DNA of 64,000 nucleotides. Source: Nitrosomonas sp. (GTDB taxonomy: Bacteria > Pseudomonadota > Gammaproteobacteria > Burkholderiales > Nitrosomonadaceae). This document shows, in pieces, positions 28,569-39,637 of this stretch. The notes below the pieces were generated by a model. It was not told the DNA's origin. It was given only the letters and a program-made list of their open reading frames with translations, and searched no databases. The position numbers and the translations under genes are program-made. The number at the start of each line of letters is the position of its first letter. The stretch's first letter is position 1. Where the stretch lies: the NCBI RefSeq assembly GCF_019752415.1, contig NZ_JAIEME010000035.1, positions 1 through 64,000 of the forward strand, read 5' to 3'.

Positions 28569-29527
28569 AGCTCGCTTTTATTATTGATCAGCTGGATTCC
28601 ATTAAAACCAGTAAAGACTCGAGTTTTGCAATGATTTGTGAAGCGGTTAGCAGAAACCATACGATTCATGTGCTTTATCAGCATGATATTGTACTGAACC
28701 AGAATATTGTTACAGGCTTTTCTCGCACACTGACTTTGACAGAAAATCTTCAGGATAGAGATTGGTTTAGAACCAGTGGTATTTCCGCAACGCCGCTCTA
28801 TGAATTTGATGCCATAGTAATGCGCAAGGATCCCCCGTTTGATCTGGAATATGTTTACAGCACGTATCTACTGGAATTGGCTGAATCCCAAGGCGCGTTA
28901 GTAATCAACAGTCCTCGCAGTATCCGTGATCACAATGAAAAGCTGGCGATTGCCAAATTTCCGCAATTTATGGCACCCACCCTGGTAACCAGCCAACCTC
29001 ATGTAATCAGAGAATTTCTTAGTAGCCATCAAGATATTATTTTAAAGCCGCTCGATGGCATGGGCGGCGCCAGTGTATTTCGTGTGCACAGTGCAGACCA
29101 CAATCTCAATGTGATTCTCGAAACGCTGACCCACTATGGAACACGAACAATCATGGCGCAACGTTATATTCCTGAAATTGCTCAGGGAGACAAACGTATA
29201 CTTCTCATTGCGGGAAAAGCTGTGCCCTATGCACTGGCGCGCATTCCGAAACCCGGCGAAACACGCGGCAATTTAGCCGCGGGCGGAACAGGAAGAACAC
29301 AACCATTATCAGCGCGCGATCAGGAAATCGCAGAATTTCTCGGACCTGAATTAGTCAAATCAGGTTTAATGCTGGTAGGTCTGGATGTCATTGGTGATTA
29401 TTTAACTGAAATTAACGTCACCAGCCCGACAGGTATGCAAGAAATAACAAAACTAACTGGATTAAACGTGGCTGGAATGATGCTGAATGCCATAGAACAC
29501 CGTATCAAATACGCCCCCGTGCAGTAG
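28565..29527 (+). CDS. gshB: Glutathione synthetase
   Basis: This ATP-grasp protein has 320 residues. MRKDPPFDLEYVYSTYLLE, ILKPLDGMGGASVF and the C-terminal LTEINVTSPTGMQEI are GshB signatures. It adds glycine to gamma-glutamylcysteine. The four-base overlap with gshA marks an operon. It converges with ftsH, leaving only three bases between the two stops and no terminator hairpin. Confidence 0.97.
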   Translation: MKLAFIIDQLDSIKTSKDSSFAMICEAVSRNHTIHVLYQHDIVLNQNIVTGFSRTLTLTENLQDRDWFRTSGISATPLYEFDAIVMRKDPPFDLEYVYSTYLLELAESQGALVINSPRSIRDHNEKLAIAKFPQFMAPTLVTSQPHVIREFLSSHQDIILKPLDGMGGASVFRVHSADHNLNVILETLTHYGTRTIMAQRYIPEIAQGDKRILLIAGKAVPYALARIPKPGETRGNLAAGGTGRTQPLSARDQEIAEFLGPELVKSGLMLVGLDVIGDYLTEINVTSPTGMQEITKLTGLNVAGMMLNAIEHRIKYAPVQ

Positions 29528-29530
29528 CCA

Positions 29531-31351
29531 TCAAGGCATTGCCTGAGAAATAATCGCTTGCTTGAGCTTAATAATTTCCGGCTGGTTGAGCGTTTCCGTT
29601 TTTAATAACGCTTCAGCAGTCTGATCAAGCAAAGCGCGATTGACCTGAAGTATATTGATTGCGCGCTCCAAAGCCTGATCAACTAGAACACGCACCGCAA
29701 TATCGATCTTATTGGCAGTTTCTTCGCTGTAATTGCGATTCTGCGGCATCGGTATATTGGGTTGCAAGAATGCGGATTGTTCCCGCTCATAAGCCACGTT
29801 ACCCAATGCCTCGCTCATGCCGTAGCGCAACACCATGGCACGGGCGATGTCCGTAGCGCGCACCAAATCATCTGCCGCACCGGTAGAAACTTCCTGAAAT
29901 ACCACTTGTTCTGCTGCTCGTCCGCCCAGCAATACTGCCATTTTATTGAGCAGTTCCACGCGTGTCATCAGAAAACGGTCTTCGGTAGGGCGTTGTATGG
30001 TGTAACCCAAAGCACCGACACCGCGCGGAATGATGGATACTTTGTGAATTTCATCGGTACCGGGTAATGCCAGCGCAACCATCGTATGTCCCAGCTCATG
30101 AAATGCCACCACGCGCCGCTCTTCAGGATTCAACAACCGGTTTCGTTTCTCCAGACCGGCCACGATACGCTCAATGGCGTTATTGAAATCGTCCATCGTC
30201 ACCGATGCGGCTGCACGCCGTGTGGCAAGTAAAGTGGCTTCATTAATAAGATTCGCCAAATCCGCTCCGGTAAAACCCGGCGTTAAAGCGGCAATCTGTT
30301 CAATTTTGACATCCAAATTCAGTTTCACTTTTTTCGCATGCACGGTCAGAATTTGTTCTCGCCCAATCTTATCGGGGCGATCCACCAGCACTTGACGATC
30401 AAACCGGCCGGCACGCAATAATGCCGGATCAAGAATTTCCGGCCGGTTGGTTGCCGCCAGCAACACAATCCCGCTGCTGGAATCAAAACCATCCAATTCT
30501 GCCAGCAATTGGTTCAACGTTTGTTCTTTCTCATCATGCCCGCCGCCCAATCCATAAGCGCCCCGTGCGCGGCCTAGCGCATCCAGCTCATCAATGAAAA
30601 TAATCGCCGGTGCCATTTGCCGCGCTTGTTCGAACAGATCACGCACTCTGGCGGCACCAACACCGACAAACATTTCAACAAATTCAGAACCGGAGATAGA
30701 GAAAAACGGCACACCGGCTTCGCCTGCCACAGCGCGTGCCAAGAGTGTTTTTCCGGTACCCGGCGGGCCCACCAGCAAAATACCCTTCGGCGCGCGCCCG
30801 CCTAAACGGCCATAATCTGCCGGATTTTTCAGAAAATTGATAATTTCCACCAATTCTTCTTTGGCTTCATCCACGCCAGCCACATCGTCAAAAGTCACCT
30901 TGGTTTCCTTTTCCACAAATACTTTCGCATGGCTTTTGCCGATCGACATCAATCCGCTGCCCATGCTACTGCCCATTCGGCGAATGACAAACAACCAGAT
31001 GCCCACAAAAATCGCCGTTGGCACAATCCAGGAAAGCAAATCGCGCACCCACGTACTTTGTACCACTCCGGTATAAACCACATTGTGCTTGTCCAGCACT
31101 TCCGCCAAATCAGGCTCTACCCGTGTGGTGACAAAGTCCTTGAATCCGTCTGCATTTTTTTCTTTCAGCGTTCCAAAGATCTGATGCTCGGTAATCGCAA
31201 TCTCAGCCACCCGCCCTTCCTCCAGAAAATGCATAAAGCGGCTATAGGGAATGGGTTCTACTTGCGTGTATTGCGAATACAGATTCTGTATCAACAGCAA
31301 CCCCAATAGCGCGACGATGACAAACCAGAAATTAATTTGTGATTTTTTCAT
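29531..31351 (-). CDS. ftsH: ATP-dependent zinc metalloprotease FtsH
   Basis: This membrane-bound AAA+ protease has 606 residues. Helices at about 8-25 and 105-125 flank a periplasmic domain. Walker A GPPGTGKT is at 195-202, Walker B IIFIDELD near 250, and the second region of homology [20 protein letters not shown] near 301-320. The zinc site is HELGH (418-422). It degrades misfolded membrane proteins and short-lived regulators. The ATG at 31351 with GAGG upstream is chosen; an in-frame extension of 66 residues has no similarity to FtsH. The C-terminal tail is short and this may be one of two FtsH copies, since ftsH usually follows rlmE. Confidence 0.95.
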   Translation of the reverse strand: MKKSQINFWFVIVALLGLLLIQNLYSQYTQVEPIPYSRFMHFLEEGRVAEIAITEHQIFGTLKEKNADGFKDFVTTRVEPDLAEVLDKHNVVYTGVVQSTWVRDLLSWIVPTAIFVGIWLFVIRRMGSSMGSGLMSIGKSHAKVFVEKETKVTFDDVAGVDEAKEELVEIINFLKNPADYGRLGGRAPKGILLVGPPGTGKTLLARAVAGEAGVPFFSISGSEFVEMFVGVGAARVRDLFEQARQMAPAIIFIDELDALGRARGAYGLGGGHDEKEQTLNQLLAELDGFDSSSGIVLLAATNRPEILDPALLRAGRFDRQVLVDRPDKIGREQILTVHAKKVKLNLDVKIEQIAALTPGFTGADLANLINEATLLATRRAAASVTMDDFNNAIERIVAGLEKRNRLLNPEERRVVAFHELGHTMVALALPGTDEIHKVSIIPRGVGALGYTIQRPTEDRFLMTRVELLNKMAVLLGGRAAEQVVFQEVSTGAADDLVRATDIARAMVLRYGMSEALGNVAYEREQSAFLQPNIPMPQNRNYSEETANKIDIAVRVLVDQALERAINILQVNRALLDQTAEALLKTETLNQPEIIKLKQAIISQAMP

Positions 31352-31384
31352 TGATTGGCCTCTAATAAAAGTATATGGGTAAAT

Positions 31385-31414
31385 AGTATAGTGGGTTCGA
31401 ATTTCGAACAGTAA
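31385..31414 (-). promoter_or_regulatory. ftsH promoter with a 15-bp palindrome
   Basis: On the minus strand, TTACTG (31409-31414) and TATACT (31385-31390) are 18 bases apart. The spacer contains the palindrome GTTCGAATTTCGAAC (31395-31409). It covers most of the spacer, as a repressor operator would. The rest of the 31352-31695 gap shows only a possible plus-strand promoter near 31670 (GTTAAAAT) for rimP. Confidence 0.5.
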
Positions 31415-31695
31415 ATTAAGAAGGTACCTATCTAGTCCCATAATTAAGCGTTCTGGATTAATAATATAGTGGCGAAGTTTGCTTGTATACAAAGCCACCA
31501 CCATGGTTAAGTAAATTTTACTGAGCCGACTATGATAGAAAATTCTCAATGACCGTCATACCCTCCCTATTTCTACTAACCAAACGTTCCTTCAGCACCC
31601 TAAAGGAGGAGAATAAAAATCCATTCACATAATAGGGAGCGAAGTTTATGTTTCCTATTTCATAAATCTTTGTTAAAATGCAATCGGTAGATTCG

Positions 31696-31719
31696 ATGGG
31701 CTTTTTCAGCCCATTTTTT
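31696..31719 (+). terminator. Terminator-like hairpin in the rimP-nusA leader
   Basis: ATGGGCT (31696-31702) pairs with AGCCCAT (31708-31714), followed by a run of six T. It lies 15 bases before the rimP start, inside the likely leader, so it looks like an attenuator rather than an end-of-gene terminator. NusA is known to control its own operon in enterobacteria. Confidence 0.7.
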
Positions 31720-31734
31720 ATTTGTGGCGGAGCT

Positions 31735-32163
31735 ATGGCACTGGAAGAATTATTGGAATCAACTCTACAAGGTTTGGGATATGAGCTGATCGAAGTGGAA
31801 CGAATAGCACACAACAAATTATTAAGAATATTCATAGATAAAGAAGGCGGCATCAATATTGATGACTGTGTAGCCATCAGCAATCATCTGAGTCGATTAT
31901 TTGCAGTTGAAAACATTGATTTTGGTCGATTGGAAGTTTCGTCACCAGGATTAGATAGACCCTTACGAACAGAGGCTGATTTTCTCCGCTTTAACGGAGA
32001 AACGGTTAAATTAAAGCTGCGTGTTCCTTTAGAGGGACAAAGAAATTTTGTGGGAGTTTTACGGGAAACTAATAATGGCATAATCAAAATTGAAGTCGAA
32101 GGGAAATTGTTAGACCTTGAATTGAGTAACCTTGGAAAAGCCCGTTTGGTTCCAAAATTGTAG
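31735..32163 (+). CDS. rimP: Ribosome maturation factor RimP
   Basis: The product has 142 residues: an alpha/beta N-terminal domain ([30 protein letters not shown]) and a small C-terminal barrel. It assists 30S subunit maturation. ATG 31735 has GGCGGAG upstream; a longer frame would run through the terminator-like hairpin and is rejected. It is the first gene of the rimP-nusA-infB-rbfA-truB operon. Confidence 0.96.
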   Translation: MALEELLESTLQGLGYELIEVERIAHNKLLRIFIDKEGGINIDDCVAISNHLSRLFAVENIDFGRLEVSSPGLDRPLRTEADFLRFNGETVKLKLRVPLEGQRNFVGVLRETNNGIIKIEVEGKLLDLELSNLGKARLVPKL

Positions 32164-32188
32164 TATTTAAAGATTTGGCTGGAGGACT

Positions 32189-33661
32189 ATGAGCCGCGAA
32201 ATTTTACTGTTGGTCGATGCATTGGCACGTGAAAAAGCTGTTGAGAAAGAGGTTGTTTTCACAGCACTGGAGCTTGCATTAGCATCCGCCACAAAAAGAC
32301 GGTTTCAGGAGGATATTGAAACACGTGTTTCAATTGACCGATTGACAGGAAGTCACCAGTCTTTCCGCCGTTGGCTGGTTGTGGAAGATGGTGCTGTGGA
32401 TGACCATGCGCACCAAATATCATTGAGTGATGCCTTAACAGATGATGCAGAAATTCAGGTGGGCGACTATATTGAAAAATTACTCGAACCAATTGAATTC
32501 GGTCGTATCGGAGCACAAGCAGCGAAACAGGTAATATTTCAGAAAATACGGGATGCTGAACGTGAGCAGACATTGAATGATTTTCTTGAGAGAGAAGATT
32601 ATTTGATTAACGGCACGATCAAACGGATGGAGCGTGGCAATGCGCTTATTGAATCCGGAAAAATCGAAGCTGAATTGCCGCGTGATCAGATGATACCAAA
32701 AGAAAACTTGCGCGTGGGTGACCGGGTCCGCGCTTATTTGTATAAAGTCGATCGCGCGGCCAGAGGACCACAATTAAAGCTTTCGCGCATTTCCCCTGAA
32801 TTTCTGATGAAATTATTTGAGCTGGAAGTGCCTGAGATTGAGGAAGGTTTGTTGGAAATCAAAGCGGCGACGCGAGACCCCGGCTCACGTGCTAAAATTG
32901 CAGTCAAATCAAATGATCCACGCGTTGACCCCATTGGTACCTGTGTCGGCATGCGTGGATCCAGAGTACAGGCGGTTATTAGCGAACTGGCTGGTGAACG
33001 CGTTGATATCGTATTGTGGTCGGATGATCCAGCGACTTTTATTATTAATGCATTGGCACCTGCGGAAATCAGCAGCATTATGGTCGATGAAGAAAAACAC
33101 AGCATGGACATCGTGGTGGATGATGATAATCTCGCACAAGCAATCGGTCGAGGCGGGCAAAATGTACGATTAGCTTCCGAACTAACAGGTTGGGAGCTAA
33201 ACATCATGACGATAGAAGAATCTAAAGTTAAACATGAACAAGAATCATCGTTGATTTGCCAACTTTTCATGCAAAAACTGGATGTTGATGAAGAAATCGC
33301 TGAGATCCTTGTACAGGAAGGTTTTGTCACATTGGAAGAAGTGGCTTATGTTCCTCTCAATGAGATGTTGGAAATCGAGACATTAGACGAAGATACTGTC
33401 AATGAAATACGAAATCGAGCCCGTAATGTATTACTAACCGATGCCATAGCCAAAGAAGAAAAAGTGGAGCATAGCGCTGAAGATTTGCTTGCATTAGAAG
33501 GAATGGATATTAATATTGTCCGTGAATTGGCATCAAATGGTATTAATACGCAAGCTGATTTGGCTGATTTGGCCACTGATGACTTGGTCGAGATGACAGG
33601 TATCGATATTGAACGTGCAAATCAACTGATTATGAAAGCACGTGAACCATGGTTTACTTGA
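32189..33661 (+). CDS. nusA: Transcription termination/antitermination factor NusA
   Basis: This RNA-polymerase-binding factor has 490 residues. The order is: N-terminal domain (1-125), S1 (about 130-200), two KH domains (with [18 protein letters not shown] and [18 protein letters not shown]), and two C-terminal acidic repeats (about 360-490) of the kind that bind NusG or the alpha subunit. Twenty-five bases separate it from rimP, and the start ATG has GGAGGA upstream. Confidence 0.97.
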   Translation: MSREILLLVDALAREKAVEKEVVFTALELALASATKRRFQEDIETRVSIDRLTGSHQSFRRWLVVEDGAVDDHAHQISLSDALTDDAEIQVGDYIEKLLEPIEFGRIGAQAAKQVIFQKIRDAEREQTLNDFLEREDYLINGTIKRMERGNALIESGKIEAELPRDQMIPKENLRVGDRVRAYLYKVDRAARGPQLKLSRISPEFLMKLFELEVPEIEEGLLEIKAATRDPGSRAKIAVKSNDPRVDPIGTCVGMRGSRVQAVISELAGERVDIVLWSDDPATFIINALAPAEISSIMVDEEKHSMDIVVDDDNLAQAIGRGGQNVRLASELTGWELNIMTIEESKVKHEQESSLICQLFMQKLDVDEEIAEILVQEGFVTLEEVAYVPLNEMLEIETLDEDTVNEIRNRARNVLLTDAIAKEEKVEHSAEDLLALEGMDINIVRELASNGINTQADLADLATDDLVEMTGIDIERANQLIMKAREPWFT

Positions 33662-33744
33662 TTTAAATCATCGGATGATAATAGCTAGTAATTATTTATT
33701 TTGATGAGAATCTGCTTGTAGTTTTGATTGCTGAAGGGTTATAA

Positions 33745-36399
33745 ATGGCTCAATTGAGTGTGGAACAATTTGCTAATGAACTGGGCTTGCTGCCAGCAGT
33801 CCTGCTGGAGCAACTTAAAGCTGCTGGCGTGAATAAAGTGTTGGCGGAAGACAGTTTGACAGAGCAAGATAAAGCTCAGTTGCTTGATTATCTGAGAAAA
33901 ACTCATGGAACCACTGAGGTAAAAAGTAAAGTTACCTTAACCCGCCGTCAAACTTCCGAGATCCGAAAATCGGATAGTACGGGACGGGCACGAACCATTC
34001 AGGTGGAAGTTCGAAAAAGACGTGTCCTGACACAGCCATCTTCTGGAGACTCAGAATCCGCTGCTCCAATAGCAATCAAGTCATCTGATAGCGCTAGCCA
34101 GCAACCGGTTAGAGAGCCCGTAATTGACGCAGAACAATTAGCACTGCGTAGTGAAGAAGCAAGAAAGCAAGCAGAACTGATCGCACGTCAAGTTGAGGAA
34201 ATTAAACAGAAAAAAGCGCGCAAGAAAACCGAAATTACGGATGAGATAAAGCAAAAAGAAGAAGAATCGAAAGGAGTTGCTGATGAAACATCAACACTGG
34301 AAAAACAGGTATTGCCAATATCTGCAACATCCGATGATGCTGCTCAATCGCTAACTACCAAAAAACTTGAACCTGATCCGCAAACAGAAGCGCAATCACA
34401 TTCCGGATCTACTGATGGAACACTGCATAAGCCTATTGTAAAACCCGAAGAAAAAGCAGACAAGAAAAAGAAGCAAGCCAAACAGCAGGTTGTTTGGAAA
34501 GATGAAAGCACCAAAAAACGCGGTGTTAAAACCCGTGGCGATCTTTCTGCCGGGCAAGGTTGGCGCACACGTAGAGACAAGCATAGCAAACCAACACATG
34601 TAGATGACCAGAATATTCATGGTTTTTCCGCACCGACAGAACCCATCGTACGTGAGATCATGGTGCCCGAAACAATTTCTGTGAGCGGACTTGCCCAGAA
34701 AATGTCAGTTAAGGCGGCTGATGTCATTAAAGTACTGATGAAAATGGGCAGCATGGTGACAATCAATCAAATGTTGGATCAAGATACCGGCATGATTGTT
34801 GTCGAAGAGATGGGGCATATTGCAAAACACGCTGAGTTGGATAATCCAGAGAACTTCCTTGTAGACCGTGAAACATCTGATGTTGAAGTGGAGTTGGCTC
34901 CACGTGCGCCTGTGGTCACTGTAATGGGACATGTCGATCACGGTAAAACTTCTTTATTGGATTACATTCGCCGTACCCGCGTTGCCGGCGGCGAAGCAGG
35001 TGGCATAACCCAGCACATCGGTGCGTATCATGTAGAAACAGATCATGGCATGATCACCTTTCTGGATACCCCGGGGCACGAAGCATTTACCGCGATGCGT
35101 GCTCGCGGCACAAAAATTACCGATATTGTCATTCTCGTAGTGGCTGCCGACGACGGCGTTATGCCCCAAACGGTTGAAGCAATTCATCATGCAAAAGCAG
35201 CAAAAATTCCTATTATCGTAGCAGTGAACAAAATAGATAAACCAGAGGCAAACGCTGAAAGAATCCGGCATGAACTGGTTGCCAACGCTGTAATTCCGGA
35301 AGATTGGGGTGGAGATACAATGTTCGTAGAAGTTTCAGCCAAGACCGGACAAGGTGTAGATTCCTTATTGGAAAGTATATTATTGCAAGCTGAAGTGTTA
35401 GAACTAAAAGCACCAGTCAACACACCTGCCAAGGGTGTTGTAATCGAATCCCGTTTGGATAAAGGTCGTGGTCCGGTAGCTACCATTCTGGTGCAATCCG
35501 GAACTCTAAAGCGTGGCGATGTCTTGTTGGCTGGCGCAGTTTTTGGCAAGGTACGGGCCATGAATGATGAAACTGGTAAGGCGATCAAACAGGCAGGTAC
35601 ATCTATCCCAGTTGAAATTCAAGGATTATCCGAAGTCCCTGAAGCGGGTGAATTTGTGTTTGTACTTGATGATGAACGCAAAGCCAGAGAAATTGCCTTA
35701 TTCCGCCAAGGAAAATATCGCGATGTAAAATTTGCCAAACAACACGCTGCGAAACTTGAAAATGTTTTTGACCAACAAGCAGATGTTAAGGTCCTTGCTT
35801 TGATTATCAAAGCAGATGTTCAAGGCTCCTGTGAAGCATTGGCGTATGCATTGCACAAGCTTTCAACAGATGAAGTAAAAATAAATATCATTCATAGCGG
35901 CGTTGGTGCCATTATTGAATCCGATGTTAATTTATCCCTGGCATCAAAAGCCGTTATTATTGGCTTTAACGTCCGTGCAGATGCCAGCGCACGTAAGTTA
36001 ATCGCATCGAGTGGTGTTGATGTGCGTTACTACAACATCATTTATGAAGCGGTGGATGAAATTAAAGCTGCGCTATCTGGAATGATGTCGCCGGATCGTA
36101 AGGAAAGCATACAAGGTTTAGTTGAAATTCGTGAGATTTATCGAATTCCTAAGGTCGGCATCGTGGCAGGATGTTATGTATCAGAAGGCATCGTTAAAAG
36201 AAATTCATTAATTCGAGTATTACGCGATGGCCTGGTCATACATAGTTGTGAATTGGACTCATTGAAGCGCTTTAAGGATGATGCCAAGGAAGTCAGGGAA
36301 GGTTTTGAGTGTGGATTGTCTCTAAAAAACTATAATGATATTCAGGTGGGAGATCAATTGGAAGCTTATGAAATTGTTGAAACAGCGCGATTTCTATAG
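33745..36399 (+). CDS. infB: Translation initiation factor IF-2
   Basis: The protein has 884 residues. It has an N-terminal IF2-assoc domain (1-50), a long charged linker (about 60-300), then the G domain with G1 GHVDHGKT (395-402), G3 DTPGHE, G4 NKID and the C-terminal domains that bind fMet-tRNA. The length is normal for betaproteobacteria. It lies 83 bases after nusA in the same operon. Confidence 0.98.
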   Translation: MAQLSVEQFANELGLLPAVLLEQLKAAGVNKVLAEDSLTEQDKAQLLDYLRKTHGTTEVKSKVTLTRRQTSEIRKSDSTGRARTIQVEVRKRRVLTQPSSGDSESAAPIAIKSSDSASQQPVREPVIDAEQLALRSEEARKQAELIARQVEEIKQKKARKKTEITDEIKQKEEESKGVADETSTLEKQVLPISATSDDAAQSLTTKKLEPDPQTEAQSHSGSTDGTLHKPIVKPEEKADKKKKQAKQQVVWKDESTKKRGVKTRGDLSAGQGWRTRRDKHSKPTHVDDQNIHGFSAPTEPIVREIMVPETISVSGLAQKMSVKAADVIKVLMKMGSMVTINQMLDQDTGMIVVEEMGHIAKHAELDNPENFLVDRETSDVEVELAPRAPVVTVMGHVDHGKTSLLDYIRRTRVAGGEAGGITQHIGAYHVETDHGMITFLDTPGHEAFTAMRARGTKITDIVILVVAADDGVMPQTVEAIHHAKAAKIPIIVAVNKIDKPEANAERIRHELVANAVIPEDWGGDTMFVEVSAKTGQGVDSLLESILLQAEVLELKAPVNTPAKGVVIESRLDKGRGPVATILVQSGTLKRGDVLLAGAVFGKVRAMNDETGKAIKQAGTSIPVEIQGLSEVPEAGEFVFVLDDERKAREIALFRQGKYRDVKFAKQHAAKLENVFDQQADVKVLALIIKADVQGSCEALAYALHKLSTDEVKINIIHSGVGAIIESDVNLSLASKAVIIGFNVRADASARKLIASSGVDVRYYNIIYEAVDEIKAALSGMMSPDRKESIQGLVEIREIYRIPKVGIVAGCYVSEGIVKRNSLIRVLRDGLVIHSCELDSLKRFKDDAKEVREGFECGLSLKNYNDIQVGDQLEAYEIVETARFL

Positions 36400-36426
36400 T
36401 TGAAGCTTTAATCAACCCAACTTCCT

Positions 36427-36819
36427 ATGCCCAAAGACTATTCCCGCACATTACGTATTGCGGACCAGATACAGCGAGAATTAGCCGATCTGCTACAACA
36501 TGAAATCAAAGACCCGCGTGTCGGGCAAATCACACTGACTGCTGTCGAAGTAACACGTGATTATAGCCATGCCAAAGTTTTTTACACCACATTAGGCAGC
36601 AAAGAAGAAAATTTCTTAGTGGAAAAAGGCTTGGAACACGCGAAAGGTTTCTTACGCTCGAACTTATCGCACCGGATGAAACTAAGAATTGTCCCGCAAT
36701 TACATTTTATTTATGACGAATCCGTTGAACGCGGTGTTCGACTGTCAAAACTGATCGATGAAGCGATAGCCCAAGAACAAACATCGCATCAAACAGATTC
36801 AGATTCCGAAAAATCATAA
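36427..36819 (+). CDS. rbfA: 30S ribosome-binding factor A
   Basis: This 130-residue KH-type protein carries [14 protein letters not shown] near the start and [17 protein letters not shown] near the end, both RbfA signatures. It helps mature the 5' end of 16S rRNA at low temperature. It lies between infB and truB as usual. The last 15 residues are a polar tail. Confidence 0.96.
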   Translation: MPKDYSRTLRIADQIQRELADLLQHEIKDPRVGQITLTAVEVTRDYSHAKVFYTTLGSKEENFLVEKGLEHAKGFLRSNLSHRMKLRIVPQLHFIYDESVERGVRLSKLIDEAIAQEQTSHQTDSDSEKS

Positions 36820-36831
36820 TATAAAGCCTGC

Positions 36832-37794
36832 ATGTTGCATGCTGAAATTTCCCCGCGCAAACCTGCCAAACGCACTATTAACGGTGTTCTCTTATTAGAT
36901 AAGCCCTACGGTATTTCATCCAGCAAAGCGGTGCAAATCGTAAAACGAGTATTCTCAGCGGCCAAATGCGGTCATACCGGCACACTGGATCCCATGGCAA
37001 CTGGATTACTACCCCTTTGCCTGGGGGAAGCGACTAAATTTTCCTCAGTATTATTAGGTGCCAATAAAACCTATGAGGCTACCTTACAGCTTGGTTTTCT
37101 AAGCACAACAGGCGATGCAGAAGGCGAAATCACCCAACTCACGACCAATGCTGGAAACCCAACCCTGTCACAGTGTGAGCAAGTCCTTCAGCGCTTCATC
37201 GGAAAAATCATGCAAGTCCCCCCCATGTACAGTGCGCTCAAGCATCAAGGAAAACCCTTATATGTTTATGCAAGAAATGGCAAAAACATTGAACGCCCAG
37301 CGCGTGAAATCGTCATCCATGCGATACAAATCAAATCACTATCCAACGATGTGCTGCAGTTAATTATTCACTGCGGCACTGGCACCTATATTCGAACTTT
37401 GGCGGAAGATATTGGCAGTGCACTCGGATGTGGCGGCGCTTATCTGACTCAATTACGACGCACTGCTATCGATCGTTTTGATTTATCGCAGACGCAAACT
37501 TTATCCGCATTGGAAGCGATGAATGCCGATGAGCCAGATGCGTGTTTGCTGCCCATTGATTACTTATTACAAGAATTCCCAGCAGTCATTCTGGATGAAC
37601 AGACAGCGCTGCATATCGTGCAGGGGAAAATCGTCGCCAGCCCATCCGATATCAGCCATATGCTAGAAGGTAATTCCGTGCGTTTATATGATCACCAGCA
37701 ACAATTCTTAGGGCTCGGTGAAATTACCAGTGAGCAAAAAATAGCCGCGAAACGCATGTTGGCAAGTTCTCAGTTGCTTAAAGCAGTTGTGTAA
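36832..37794 (+). CDS. truB: tRNA pseudouridine(55) synthase
   Basis: The product has 320 residues. The catalytic D53 lies in GHTGTLDPMATG, and KPYGISS with GTYIRTLAEDIG are TruB motifs. It makes pseudouridine 55 in the T-loop of tRNAs. The distance to rbfA is 12 bases. No hairpin terminator follows directly. Confidence 0.97.
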   Translation: MLHAEISPRKPAKRTINGVLLLDKPYGISSSKAVQIVKRVFSAAKCGHTGTLDPMATGLLPLCLGEATKFSSVLLGANKTYEATLQLGFLSTTGDAEGEITQLTTNAGNPTLSQCEQVLQRFIGKIMQVPPMYSALKHQGKPLYVYARNGKNIERPAREIVIHAIQIKSLSNDVLQLIIHCGTGTYIRTLAEDIGSALGCGGAYLTQLRRTAIDRFDLSQTQTLSALEAMNADEPDACLLPIDYLLQEFPAVILDEQTALHIVQGKIVASPSDISHMLEGNSVRLYDHQQQFLGLGEITSEQKIAAKRMLASSQLLKAVV

Positions 37795-37881
37795 TGAGCT
37801 CTTTTATAAAATAACACTCTCACCCTACTTCCCCCGCGCGTTCCTTCATTTGAATTTCAGATTCATGGATATTGCGTATCG

Positions 37882-38020
37882 TTATCTTGTGCGAAACATA
37901 AAATAGATCGCACCCATCGTGCACAGTGCAGCCCACAGATAATCCATTTTAACGGTTCTTTTAAATAAAACAGCGCATGGTCAGCAGCAAGATGGTTTAC
38001 CAAATTTCGCGCATAGCATT
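37882..38020 (-). pseudogene. C-terminal remnant of a DUF486 (DMT-like) membrane protein
   Basis: On the minus strand a frame reads ALFYLKEPLKW and, after a one-base shift, continues DYLWAALCTMGAIYFMFRTR to a stop at 37882. This is the typical end of DUF486 small membrane proteins. The coding sequence begins exactly where the palindromic element at 38021-38165 starts, so the N-terminal part is missing. The remnant is therefore both truncated and frameshifted. The remainder of 37795-37881 shows nothing. Confidence 0.65.
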
Positions 38021-38165
38021 AACAGGCCGTTGAAAAACTATCTGTGTTGCCGCTGCGGTGTTAAAAACAGGCTCAAAATGCTCATTTATTAAGCATAAAC
38101 TGCGCTTTTTCGCCTGTTTTTGCCTTGCATCGGCTGCCTCGAATACGTTTTTCAATAGCCTGTTA
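38021..38165. mobile_element. Palindromic MITE-like repeat between ubiD and the DUF486 remnant
   Basis: The ends AACAGGCCGTTGAAAAACT (38021-38039) and, in inverted form, AACAGGCTATTGAAAAACG are close mirror images. A second inner pair, AAAAACAGGC and GCCTGTTTTT, lies inside. The whole 145 bases could fold into one long imperfect hairpin. From memory, similar sequences beginning CAGGCTGTTGAAAAA occur in many copies in proteobacterial genomes. The stop codon of ubiD (38163-38165) lies in its outer end. Confidence 0.65.
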
Positions 38166-39626
38166 AATGCCTAGGCTCTGCCAAATGGCATCGACTCGTT
38201 TTCTAACCGTATCGTCCATCGTAATCGGCGTCCCCCACTCCCGGTTCGTCTCGCCCGGAAATTTATTGGTTGCATCCAGCCCCATCTTGCCACCCAATCC
38301 TGAGATCGGGCTGGCAAAGTCCAGGTAATCGATCGGCGTGCTCTCAACAAGCAGCGTATCGCGTACCGGATCAACTCGGGTGGTGATCGCCCAGATCACT
38401 TCTTTCCAGTCGCGCACGTTGATATCGTCGTCAGTGACGATAATGAATTTGGTGTACATGAATTGACGCAAAAAACTCCAGATGCCGAACATCACACGCT
38501 TGCTATGCCCGGCATACTGCTTTTTCATGCTCACTACTGCCATACGGTATGAGCAGCCTTCCGGTGGCAGGTAAAAATCAGTGATTTCCGGGAATTGCTT
38601 TTGTAGCAGCGGCACGAATACTTCATTCAACGCCACGCCAAGAATCGCGGGTTCATCCGGCGGTTTACCAGTATAAGTAGAATGATAAATCGGGTTGCGC
38701 CGCATGGTAATGCGATCGATGGTGAATACCGGGAAAGTTTCCTGCTCATTATAGTAACCGGTATGATCACCATAGGGGCCTTCCAACGCGGTTTCACCGG
38801 GATGAATCGCACCTTCCAGAACTATTTCTGCGCTTGCAGGGACTTGCAGGTCATTGCCGATACATTTGATCACCTCCGTTTTGGCGCCACGCAACAAACC
38901 GGCAAACTGGTATTCGCTCAACGTATCCGGCACCGGCGTCACAGCACCCAAAATGGTCGCCGGATCAGCACCTAAAGCAACCGCCAGCGGATAGGGTTTG
39001 CCGGGATTGGACAAACTAAACTCACGAAAATCCAGAGCCCCGCCGCGGTGCGCCAGCCAGCGCATGATGACTTTATTAGGGCCGATAACCTGCTGGCGGT
39101 AAATGCCTAAATTCTGCCGGGTTTTATTAGGCCCTCGAGTCACCGTCAGACCCCAGGTGATGAGTGGCGCGACATCGCCCGGCCAGCAGGTTTGAATCGG
39201 TATTCGGCTTAGATCGACATCGTTGCCTTCCCAAACAATCTCCTGGCACGGTGCACTGCTCAACACCTTCGGTGCCATATTCAATACTTGTTTCAATACC
39301 GGCAATTTATCCCAAGCATCCTTTAATCCCTTCGGCGGATCAGGTTCTTTCAGATAAGCCAGTAATTTACCGACTTCACGCAGTGCCTCGACCGATTCCT
39401 GTCCCATTCCCAATGCCACCCGCTTCGGCGTTCCGAACAAATTACCCAATACCGGCATGGTATGCCCCTTGGGATGTTCAAAGAGCACCGCCGGACCTTG
39501 TGCTTTCAGGATGCGATCGCAGATTTCCGTCATTTCCAATGCGGGATCGATCTCTGTTTGAATACGTTTGAGTTCACCCATTGCTTCCAGTTGCCTTATG
39601 AAATCCCTGAGATCTTTATATTGCAT
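38163..39626 (-). CDS. ubiD: 4-hydroxy-3-polyprenylbenzoate decarboxylase
   Basis: This decarboxylase has 487 residues and uses prenylated FMN. The start [20 protein letters not shown] and the interior [12 protein letters not shown] and [13 protein letters not shown] are UbiD signatures. It removes the carboxyl group from the polyprenylated benzoate in ubiquinone synthesis. ATG 39626 is chosen; 24 residues of upstream frame overlap ubiA's end and are not conserved. It is the third gene after ubiC and ubiA. Confidence 0.96.
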   Translation of the reverse strand: MQYKDLRDFIRQLEAMGELKRIQTEIDPALEMTEICDRILKAQGPAVLFEHPKGHTMPVLGNLFGTPKRVALGMGQESVEALREVGKLLAYLKEPDPPKGLKDAWDKLPVLKQVLNMAPKVLSSAPCQEIVWEGNDVDLSRIPIQTCWPGDVAPLITWGLTVTRGPNKTRQNLGIYRQQVIGPNKVIMRWLAHRGGALDFREFSLSNPGKPYPLAVALGADPATILGAVTPVPDTLSEYQFAGLLRGAKTEVIKCIGNDLQVPASAEIVLEGAIHPGETALEGPYGDHTGYYNEQETFPVFTIDRITMRRNPIYHSTYTGKPPDEPAILGVALNEVFVPLLQKQFPEITDFYLPPEGCSYRMAVVSMKKQYAGHSKRVMFGIWSFLRQFMYTKFIIVTDDDINVRDWKEVIWAITTRVDPVRDTLLVESTPIDYLDFASPISGLGGKMGLDATNKFPGETNREWGTPITMDDTVRKRVDAIWQSLGI

Positions 39627-39637
39627 GGATTGAATCC

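Noticed and set aside
31352-31549. In-frame N-terminal extension of ftsH by 66 residues
   Set aside because: The FtsH family starts with the first membrane helix; the ATG at 31351 has a ribosome binding site, and the extension would run through the promoter.
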